A DNA stretch of 23,002 nucleotides from Vitrella brassicaformis (lineage: Eukaryota > Sar > Vitrellaceae). Location: positions 1 through 23,002 of the forward strand of contig CDMY01000579.1 of assembly GCA_001179505.1 (NCBI GenBank), given 5' to 3'. Numbering within the stretch: the stretch's first letter is position 1; every line of letters starts with the position of its first letter. The position numbers and the translations under genes were made by a program. Positions 1 through 8,553 of this stretch are shown here, in pieces. Below the pieces are notes generated by a model that was given only the letters and a program-made list of their open reading frames with translations, had not been told where the DNA came from and made no database searches.

Positions 1-571
1 GGCCGCCTGGCTGTCGGGACGTCTGATTGTGACGCACATCAGTGTGTGTGCGTGCAAAAAAAAAAATGCCCACCGGCCTGATTGACAGCAGTGAATATGA
101 CTCACCAAACACACCAACGCACAGGGGCGGGCCAGGAGGCAATGGGGGCCGGCTGAGAGGAGGACGCGGGCGAGGCGGCGGGGCAGGTGACACCCGCCGT
201 CGTGGCCACTAGGAGATCGCCCACATGAGGCGGGCTGGACGTCCGCTTTGTGTTTTGGGACGGTTGTGGGGCGGGAGGGGGGAGGGGAGGGGAGAGGGTA
301 TGTGAATGCATTTGTATGGATGAGCTGACTGACTGACCGTTCCTTGACCGTTTGGTTTTCCCAGAGATGTGTCCATCTGGCTGCCATGGTGTCACGCTGG
401 CGAGGTGGCCGGCCAGTGGACACATCTCGACTTCTTGGCTTATTGTGCCTGGCCGCCTGGCTGTCGGGACGTCTGATTGTGACGCACATCAGTGTGTGTG
501 CGTGCGTGTGTGTGTGTGTGTGTGTGCGCCTGATTGACAGCAGTGAATATGACTCACCAAACACACCAACG
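1..571. repeat. Degenerate direct duplication, copies at 1-119 and 451-571
   Basis: Bases 1-55 and 451-505 are identical, and bases 76-119 match 528-571. Between these blocks copy one has a run of 11 A followed by an unrelated short stretch, while copy two has a (GT)n microsatellite. Weaker similarity continues further right: a CTTTGTGTTTT block followed by a G-rich stretch near 246-285 and again near 619-660. The offset of the two matching blocks is 450-452 bp. Copy one starts exactly at the window edge, so this may be a genuine local duplication or an assembly join at a contig end. Confidence 0.85.
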
Positions 572-991
572 AGAGAATGACAGCGGGTATGCATCAAATG
601 GGGGAAGGAGGTATTGGGCACTTTGTGTTTTCGGTGGTAAGTGTGGTTGCGAGGGAGGGGAGACACAAGGGAGGAGAGTTATGCGTCTCTTACTATAGCG
701 TGCCTGCGTCTGTTTGAAGGGGGGAGGGGCGTGTGTGGCTGCCATTGTTCGTGAAGCTGAGAGAGAGGGCTTATGTCGGTCGGACAAATGACAATCGAGC
801 GGTTTCCAGAGGTTCAACAACATAATTCAAACTAGGCGCTGATACCGTCATGGAGTTGCATGAATCGTGCGATTGTTTTGGATTGGAAGTTCTTTCACAC
901 CGGGTACGCCTCAAGTAGCGATTTACTCGCACATGCATCTGTCCAGGTATACGTCCATCTCATCAACAGCTAGATGGATCGATCCGCTCAC
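1..991. other. Gene-poor left flank
   Basis: No coding region can be supported here. The open frames are short, overlap the GT microsatellite and G-rich tracts, and lack splice-consistent continuation. Apart from the duplication, the stretch holds a (GT)n run near 491-526 and purine-rich tracts at 270-300 and 650-730. The minus-strand transporter gene ends at 992, so the right part is probably its 3' flank. Confidence 0.6.
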
Positions 992-1863
992 TCACTCGCC
1001 GCCTGCGCCTCTGTACAGGTATGTCTCTGGCAGCACCGGGGAGTTGGGCGTGGTGTACATGCCCCGGTGTCCTCCGCTGGACACAGCCACACTGAGCCCT
1101 CCCGCTGGCGAGGCCTCCTGCTCATCCGGCGGCTCATCGCGATCACGCCCTCCAAACAAGCCTCCTCGGGCGGACGAGCGCCACGTGAATGCACCGCCTG
1201 TCCCGCCCTCACTCCCTGCATAGGCCACATACATACAGACAGACAGAGATGGATAAGGAGGGCAATGGCATCGCCAGGATGTCCAAAGAGCTACCGCTCT
1301 CCAAGGTGCCGAAACTGATCACGTTGTACTCAGGGAGATCGCCGGACTTGTAGAGTATGCCCCGGAGGAGACACAGCCCCAAGGGCGTCACAAGCGCAAT
1401 ACAACTATAGGAAACAGAGGACACACACAGACAGAGACACTGACAGTCGGCCGCGGCTTCATGTTCTGTGTCTCCGTGTGGACACGTACCCAATAATGAA
1501 CCACATTAGTTGTGAGTTGCGGGGGCCTTTGGCGGGACAAAATGTCGCTAAAAGATGCCCTGCAGATGAGCAAAGGAGACAAAATATGAGCACGGTTATC
1601 ATGTGATTATTTCGTGGCCTTTATGTTATGACCTGATATGCCTCCAGTGACGAGTTTGGCCACGAACCGAGGCGCAGACATAAGCCCTACGTATGTGCCC
1701 TCTCTGCCCAGCGGTGCGACAATGACGCTGTATTCCTGGAACCGTGGGTGCCACAGCAGCTCTCCGAGCGTCAGGACGACAATCGCCACCACGGTGAGGG
1801 GCACGGTGGTGCCCAGCGACATCGCAAACACAGAGAACGAACTGATCCAACAACCAACCTTAG

Positions 1864-1894
<31 letters not shown>

Positions 1895-3161
1895 CATGAG
1901 TTCAGGCGTGATGTAAGGCCAGCGTCTGTCTGACCAATATCGAGTCGTAGACGGAGAAGAGGTGCAGATAGGAGCTGCTGATCCATGCCAGACAGAGGAT
2001 CATCTGACCAAGTCGCATAGACACCGTGATGCGTGACGCCAGCCGATGGATTGGAAGATTTCCGAGCTCACCAAGGGATTGATGGACACAATGAGCTCGA
2101 ATGGAGCATCCGAGTGAAACTCTCGCACAAAGTACCTGCCACGTCAGCAACCAGGACATATAGAGTCTCCTTCTCTTGCTCTTCCGTGTCTCGTGCTTTG
2201 TTACTTTGGGAACGTTGCGCCCATGTGTCTGAGGAGGCCGGAGCTGCCGAGCGACACCAGGCAGGCAACCGCTGCAAACCTCCAGAACTTGGCGTCGCGG
2301 AAGGCCTCGTTGACTATTTCGCTGACCGACCCCCTCCTGAATGGCACATACAACCTCATTGGTATCATCGCCGCACTGTCCCTTATCATCGCTGCACTGT
2401 CCCTTCTCACGCGTGTGCATACCTGGGCAAGAAAGGCTTTGTCAGTTGTGTATTCTCGTCGATCATGACGTCCCTCAATGTGAAGGCCGCAAGCACCTGC
2501 ACAAAGGTCCCCAAGGCGCCAACGAAGAGATACAGCCGCCAGCAGCATATCGGCAGCTGAAGGAGAGGACTCGCCGTCAGCAGGCTCCGCGTAGTGGTGA
2601 GGAAGAGGCCGGCCAGTAGGGCCGCCAGATTAGTCGTGATATAGGCCAGGCCGAATGCAAATGTCCTCGATCTCTCCACTGTATAGCGCCGGAGGGCCAG
2701 CTTGCACACCGGGATGGTCATGGCCGCCCCAACGGGCAGGCCACCCAGCAGGAAGGACAGCAGCACCGCTCTGTTGCCTGTGAGGGCGATGGCGAAGCGG
2801 CTGAGCACCTCGATGCTGCTGCCGATGAGGAGCGAGTTGCGCACGCCGATGTTGTCGACGATTGAGCCGAAGAGGACACACATGAGGGTAATGAGCATGC
2901 CGTAGGCACCATACAGCCAACCGGCGGCCTCATCACTGAATGCAAACTCCTCAGTCTGACCACACACAGACCACACACTCCTCGCCATGCGCTTCATCTG
3001 AATGTGCGCAGGGATGATTGATGTGTAGATGCAGATACCAGGTAGATGACCAGGACGAGATCCAGCCCCTGCATGGCAAATGCATCGAAGAAGTCGATGA
3101 GATAGAGCGTTGGCAGCTCACGGGGCGACTGCGCCACCAGATGAAAGGCACCGCCCTCCAT
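992..3161 (-). CDS. MFS transporter, POT/peptide-transporter-like, 9 exons
   Basis: Exons (minus strand) 3161-3039, 2955-2423, 2336-2205, 2135-2072, 2003-1935, 1858-1633, 1559-1490, 1404-1295 and 1215-992 join to about 516 residues with consistent phases. The start ATG has an in-frame TGA seven codons upstream. The protein is a multi-pass membrane carrier. A motif-A-like loop (DNIGVR, about residue 75) follows the second hydrophobic segment. A POT-like block follows later: LGELLW at about 338-343, then PLGREGTY at about 356-363. The family is a proton-coupled solute carrier type; the substrate cannot be told from sequence, and the nearest relatives I recognise by pattern are apicomplexan MFS proteins. 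The C-terminal tail after the last helix is hydrophilic, Gly/Ser-rich and cytosolic-looking. The exon 4/5 join around 2004-2071 is uncertain because the frame changes inside a likely transmembrane helix. The exon 5 donor (GTCAGA) is also weak. Confidence 0.85.
1862..1896. repeat. (GA)n microsatellite forming an intron polypyrimidine tract
   Basis: About 13 GA units on the plus strand read as a (CT)n tract on the minus strand. They lie just upstream of the predicted acceptor (AAG at 1861-1859) of transporter exon 6, where a polypyrimidine tract is expected. This supports the choice of that acceptor. Confidence 0.8.
2363..2404. repeat. Two-unit 21-bp tandem repeat inside a transporter intron
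   Basis: Units 2363-2383 and 2384-2404 differ at one base (TATCATCGCYGCACTGTCCCT). Both lie in the intron between transporter exons 2 and 3 (2422-2337). Confidence 0.9.
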
Positions 3162-3274
3162 TGAGGGAACGCCTCAACCCGAAGTGTGCATCTCACCACA
3201 CCGCCTTGGCCACACGATGAGGATCCAAAGACTGCCATTGCCGAATTTACTTTACAAACAGGGGCCGCGATGCG
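3162..3274. promoter_or_regulatory. Probable bidirectional promoter, transporter / methyltransferase
   Basis: Only 113 bp separate the two divergent start codons, so both 5' flanks must overlap here. No clear TATA box is seen. The gap holds CCAAAGACTG at 3225-3234 and GAATTTACT at 3243-3251, which recur in similar form in the other divergent gap of this window (8420-8553). A two-codon upstream frame, ATG CGA TGA at 3270-3278, overlaps the methyltransferase start codon. Confidence 0.55.
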
Positions 3275-4867
3275 ATGATTTTCCCATTGGCCGCCTTCTC
3301 CGCCCTCCTGCCGCTCGCTGCACTGCAGGAAGTGCACAAGAAATCCCCAGCGACAGATTCCTCTCTCGTTGGGGATGACTTGTGCACTTCCTCAATATGC
3401 CTGTCTGAGTTTGATGGCCACGATGAAGGGCCCGGCCTGCGAGAGCTGCACTACTTCCTCACTCAGCCGCACATCCAGCGGACACGCCATCCTTTCACCA
3501 TTGACAAAGTGGAGAGGTTGCGGCAGATGGGCCTTGATCTGTTCAGCAACACGCTGATGCTCCTCGGTTGCAGCAGGAGCCAGGATGCTGCCTGTCCAAG
3601 CCCTCTCCCTCTGTTGGAGTCGGTGCAGGAACGCCTGAAGGGGTTCTTTTCTGTTTCCATGGACGGCGACAGCAGTTCCCTCCCGATGGACGGCTCCCGC
3701 AGCACTCTTATTCAGCACCTCTGGAGGCTGCGCAGCGATCTCTCACGGCCCCAGCAGGACATATCGGTCGCAGCCCAGCTGGCCAGCCGGGATGCATCCC
3801 TTTTTGGCTCAGCGGCTGAGATCCTCTTGCACGCGGTCGGTCTTGTGGCCCAGCGTCTTCACTTTCTCACGTGGCAAATCGAGATGCAGGCGTGGCTGCA
3901 GAAGAGCAGTGCCGAGTATGACGGCTCTCCCAACTTCAACCTAGACACGGCATACGGCACGAGAAGGGAGGTGGTCGAGTTGTTGCTGAGGCGGATGGAG
4001 AGGAGCGGCGTTGAGAGGCCAGCTGTCCTGGAGCTCGGCGTGTACGAGGGAGAGCTAGCCTTCCATCTGCTGCGGGCGTTCCCCAACATGAGCTATGTCG
4101 GTGGGTATCGGCAATGGCAGGATTGGCACCATTCATTCATTTCCACTTTGTTTGTTTGCATGTGCAGGTGTGGATGCGTATTTCAACGATGAGTTCGCCC
4201 CTGGTTCGCCCCAGAATCAGCTCTTTGAGCTTGTCCATCAGCACGTCGCCAAACGGATGGAAGGTAGGTGGCAAAGCGCACGGCAGCCCTCGCCAATTCC
4301 TGCGTGTCTATCTCTCTCCCTCTCTGCAGATTACCAGGACAGAGCCATCTTACTGAAGCTGTCCTCCGAAGAGGCCTTGAAGGTACGCCCCACCAACACA
4401 CTAGTGGCAGGGATGGAGGAATGCCTTTTTGTCGTGTTTCTTTCTCGTGTCAGATTGTGCCAAAAGGGGCCTTTGACTTGATCTTCATCGACGCAGACCA
4501 CCGCTATCAGCATGTAAAGCACGACTTGGAACACGTGAGCCAACGACACGCATGAAACACGGGTTCTCATTTTGACCTGACATCTCTCTCCTCCCCTCCC
4601 CCACCCACATGTGTCTCTGCCCTTCAGTGGTCAGAGAAGGTTCGTCCGCAGGGCATCTTAGCAGGTCATGACTTCAGCCCCGAGTGGCCTGGCCCCGTGC
4701 AGGCAGTCTTTGAGCTGCGGAAGAGCAAACCCGTCAACTTAGGCATGTCAAGTGTTTTTTACTGGTGGGAGAGATATGGGCTGGGATGCATATCTGGTTG
4801 TGTATATGTCTCTCTGAATTCTCTTCTTCTTGATGGATGCAGGTATGTTGGTGTGGACGACGATTAA
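3275..4867 (+). CDS. Class I SAM-dependent methyltransferase (Methyltransf_24 type), signal peptide, apparent frameshift
   Basis: Exons 3275-4100, 4168-4263, 4330-4382, 4454-4534 and 4629-4867 give about 431 residues. The N terminus (MIFPLAAFSALLPLAAL) looks like a signal peptide, so the enzyme is probably secretory, lumenal or plastid-bound. A long middle region of about 230 residues has no domain I recognise. The SAM-binding motif I is AVLELGVYEGELAFHLL near residue 256. Later come DLIFIDADHRYQHVKHDL and GILAGHDF, all typical of the family; the methyl acceptor is unknown. In the last exon the frame giving GHDFS hits a stop within about 20 codons, while the obvious family continuation (EWPGPVQAVFEL to SVFYWW) lies one frame away. 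One base appears to be missing at the CCC run 4679-4681. This is either a sequencing error or a real disruption. The last exon may contain a further short intron (about 4799-4844); the TAA at 4865-4867 is reached either way. Confidence 0.8.
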
Positions 4868-5149
4868 CTCGAGTGACACACACACATGTCCGTATGCGAA
4901 ATGAAGAGCGTGGTAGCCAGGACGGCTGCCGCTTGACGGAAAAAGCTTTAGGCGACATGCGATGATGAGTCAGTCAGTCAGTCCATGTACAAAAATGGCA
5001 CATGCACATGCTCGACCCACCGTGCAGCACACATGCATCCACTCGATGTCCGTCCTCCTCGCAGCCATAGAGTGCGATCGTCACCGCACATCAGCCACCC
5101 TTTCCTCTCTGTGACGCTCCCGTCGTATCAGCTCCTTCTCTACTGCTGG
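4868..5149. other. Convergent intergenic region
   Basis: This stretch lies between the 3' ends of the methyltransferase (plus) and the EGF protein (minus). I see no RNA gene, repeat or canonical AATAAA signal in it; it is simply the shared 3' flank. A short CAGT repeat lies at 4969-4983. Confidence 0.6.
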
Positions 5150-8100
5150 CTAGTCCCTCACTGCCTCGACCTCCTTGTGCTGCCGTCTTGTTGGTGCGTC
5201 GGGCAGGCTAATGCTCGCCGTCTCGCGGTGTCTTCTGTGCCGTCTTCGCCGTCTGAAACGCCGTCTGCCGGCTATAAGGGACCTCGGATGCGCCACAGCC
5301 AGACAATCAGCGCCGCTAAAGCCTGCATGTGGGTAGACAGACAGTTGAGGGAGAGAGGGAAGGTCAAATGATAGGAGCAGGCAATCTGCGTCACCTGCGT
5401 AGCAATTGCATCTGCGTGTGTGGGTGTCGCAGTCGCCATTGCCGCCACACGCGGCGTTGTCGTTGCCTGGGCACACACCGCCCTTGCTGATGGGCGTACG
5501 TGGGTCGATCTCCGCCACTAGTGATGCATCGGATGTGTCACAGGCCGCCCCCTGCCACCCACTACCGCACAGACACGCCCCGTTGACGCACAGACCATGG
5601 CCATTGCAGTTGTCGCGACACTCCGGCAGCTGGATGTCGCAAGCCACACCTACCGAGTACAAGAATAATTGGGTGTCTGTCTGCAGACCGTTTGACAGAG
5701 TCTGTCCGTTCTTCCACTGACCTGTGAAGCCTTCATCGCACTGGCACTGATTGGTGTGGACATCGCAGCGGCCATGAGTGCCGCAGCCGACCCCACCGCC
5801 GCAGGCAGCCGATATTGAGAGCACTGCAGGGGTGGTGGCGGACGGGGTGGGCTCTTGTCGCTGCTGGCACTCATCACCCGTCCACCCTTCGTCGCACACA
5901 CACGTGCCTGGGTCGTCGCATGTGCCGTGTCCGCTGCAGCAGAAGCTGGTCGAACAGTCGATGCCCTTCCAGCCGGCGAAACACAGACACGCACCCTGAA
6001 CCAACACAGAAAGAGAGGCATATGATCCATGGTTTATTATGTGTGTGTAGTCGATGGCCTGACCTCGACACAGTCTCCGTTGTGTGAGCATTCGTTCGGA
6101 CAGGCGTGCTCGCACAAATGGCCACTGCAACCAAAGCGAGAGAGACAAAGGGAAATGCAGACAGGTGGGAATGGCATCGTGTACACCCTGCACCTGTACC
6201 TGTATCCTGGATCGCAGTCGCACACGCCGTCGCGACACTTGCCGTGTCCGTTGCAGTCATCGTCACACGACTTCTCGGGGTTTGTCCTCAGCGTCCACAT
6301 GGACGACCGCGAGTCTTGCATCAGGCTGGACAGAGGGTGCATCTGCAGCGACGACGTCTGGTACTGCCCGTTCTCCACCGAGCAGTCCACCCCGCCCCAT
6401 CCGTCCTCACACGCACAGCTGCCCTCGTTGCAGACCCCCCTCCCATTGCACTCGACCGATGACACGCCTACGGGCGGGCATCGTTTGTCGGCGCATGAGG
6501 GGCCCTTCCACTCCAGCTGGCAGGTGCACAGGCCGCCCTCACACGTGCCGTGGTCGCCATTGCAGCCGTCCAGACATGCGTCGGGGGATGCTGTGGCCGT
6601 GGATGGGAATGTGGCGAAGGAGGACTGGTCTGCGTCGGATGGTTGCAGCAGCTGGGCATGCACTCGTGTCTCGCAGTGTGGGCCGGAGAACCCCGCCACG
6701 CATATGCAGCCCATCTCCTCGCACACACCGTTCACGCCACAGTCGCCATCAGTAGCACATGCGGCACCAGCCGACGTCGCCATGTCCCTGCCCGCCAATG
6801 GCCGCCCCGTGTCGACCTCGTCGTGTGTTGTGAGAGCCGCCCGCGGACCGTTGCGAGGGAGGGATGGGGGGGATGAGTCGCCTTGCTGCCTTCCCTCCAA
6901 ACTGTCGAGGCGATGCAGAAGCATCTTCACTCTAGACTCGAGCTGGCCCAGCTTGGTGCCGCCGCCACCCTTCGGTTGGAGGTCCCGCAGCTTGCCCAGC
7001 AGCCGAATCGCCTCAGCTTTGTCGTCCCTCTTGGTGTGCGGTGTCGTGACCGTCTGGGGTGCTGGCTTGCCGACAAAGGTTGCGAGATCCTCGGGAGTGT
7101 CGTCATTGCTGTTGCCTTCAGGGGCTGCTGGCTCGGCTGCTGCGGGGGACAACTGCTGCACGATGCCTCTCAGACGTGTGACCAGGGAGGGGTCAATGCG
7201 TAAGGCAGATCCGCGTGGTGCTGTGAGGGCCTGCAAGAGCTGCTTGCTGTAGAAGGCAGCGTCGGGTGAGCTGAGTGAAGAGTCCGTGGGCAGGTACTGG
7301 CTGGCATCGCCCCCAGCATCAGATGGATCGCTCAGAGGGCTTCTCATATCGACATCCTCGTCAGCAGCTGGCGGCACGGCATCCTTCACAAAGAGATACT
7401 GCAAAAGGAAGAGAGACCCATGAGCAACACACTCTATTCTTTCTTACATCATGGCTCACCGGGCTGTACACTTGCTGATTGCACGTTTCTCCGCCCCAGC
7501 CATTGTGACAGTGGCATTGCCCGGCCTCGCATATGCCATGACCTGCAGGCACGAGCAACGACACGACACGACGTGTGGAGAGGCACTCGGCTGCTCGTCA
7601 ATCACCGTATGCAAAGATCCTTGCCTGAGCAGTCCGTCGGGCATAGCTCTTGAATGAAGCAGGTAGCCCCGGTCCACCCAGCGCCGCACACACACTTACC
7701 TGACACACAGGGGCGTGGACAATACCATGGGAAATGGTACTGTCGTCTGCTGCTGGTGCCACGTACCGTCTACACATTGTCCATTGGGAGCGTTGCAGTC
7801 GTCTGGGCAAGGCTGCGGTACATTGCATACGTCGCCAGTCCACCCGCCCTCGCACTCACACATCTCGACTCCACCACTGTGGGTGCACCGCCCGTGGCCG
7901 GAGCATGCCCTCAGGCACCGATACCCATACCTATTGTCGTCCACCAGTTCCCCGCCCCTCTCCTCCCCCGTTGCATGCTGGACGGCAGAGGCACCCAGCG
8001 ATATATCATCCTCATCCTGTGTCGGCACAACAGACAGGAACAGCCTATCAGGCAGGGACCGCAATGTTTGTCGTGTGGACGTTGCACACCTGTGCCAGCA

Positions 8101-8419
8101 GTCGGAAGCTGCAGTCGGGCCCCGCCCATTGGCCGTGGCAGACGCAGAAGCCGTTGATGCACCGGCCATGGGACGAGCAGCCGTGGGCGCAGGAAATGAC
8201 GGACGCAGCTGCGTGGCTGGACACCTGGACCAGCGAGGGATGAAAGCCGTCATCGGCTCTCAAGATACCTGACGCAAACACCCATGGGACGGGAGATGCT
8301 CCAAATGGAACCAAACACTTACCATTCGTCTTGTTTGTGGCTGCATCTGCCGCCCGTACACCGCCAACGGCACCCACAAGAATCGACAAGAGGAACCAGA
8401 GGATGCTCGTGGCTTTCAT
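5150..8419 (-). CDS. Secreted tenascin-like protein with 13 EGF-like repeats, 10 exons
   Basis: Exons (minus) 8419-8323, 8268-8090, 8016-7767, 7699-7625, 7542-7460, 7398-6200, 6124-6064, 5995-5722, 5649-5395 and 5322-5150 give 881 residues, all phases consistent. A clear signal peptide (MKATSILWFLLSILVGAVGG) is followed by four EGF-like units (about residues 65-220). Next comes a hydrophilic linker of roughly 230 residues with a possible short coiled coil (KLGQLESRVKMLLHRLDSLE). Nine more EGF-like units follow, then an Arg-rich tail (RRRFRRRRRHRRHRE). The repeats have the C-x-G-H-G-x-C...C-x-C...GW-x-G-x-x-C spacing of the tenascin/Notch type. No transmembrane helix is seen after the signal peptide, so it is probably secreted or wall/surface associated, with adhesion a plausible role. 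Exon junctions often fall on the Gly codon inside EGF units. The intron 7624-7543 fits only as GC-AG. Expression probably comes from the short gap shared with the CHD gene. Confidence 0.9.
7543..7624 (-). other. GC-AG intron in the EGF gene
   Basis: Splicing from GCAAGG (donor at 7624) to CTGCAG (ending 7543) joins CPTDCSG to HGICEAGQC and restores a perfect EGF unit. The nearby GT (GTGATT) gives the wrong phase and destroys the repeat. GC-AG introns are a known minor class; GCAAGG fits their usual strong donor. Confidence 0.8.
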
Positions 8420-8553
8420 GATGGCAATTCTCCATCCTCTGACGCCCTCATGCCCCTGGGGACTCCTTCCAAAGAGTGAATTTACGTGAGTGGATCGCGG
8501 GTGACAGATCGTGTGCTGTTGACGGTTCATGACGTGATAGTACGCTGTAGCTG
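8420..8553. promoter_or_regulatory. Probable bidirectional promoter, EGF protein / CHD remodeller
   Basis: A 134-bp gap separates the divergent ATGs at 8419 (minus) and 8554 (plus). No TATA box is evident. It contains CCAAAGAGTG at 8469-8478 running directly into GAATTTACG (8478-8486), resembling the pair seen at 3225-3251 in the other head-to-head gap. An in-frame TAG at 8548-8550 supports the CHD start at 8554. Confidence 0.55.

Noticed and set aside
344-580. Open frame with a signal-like stretch (LLGLLCLAAWLSG)
   Set aside because: It runs straight into the GT microsatellite, its codons there are pure Cys/Val, and no splice-consistent continuation was found.
6029-7252. 407-codon plus-strand open frame
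   Set aside because: It is antisense to the EGF gene; the minus strand shows clear Cys spacing and consistent splicing.
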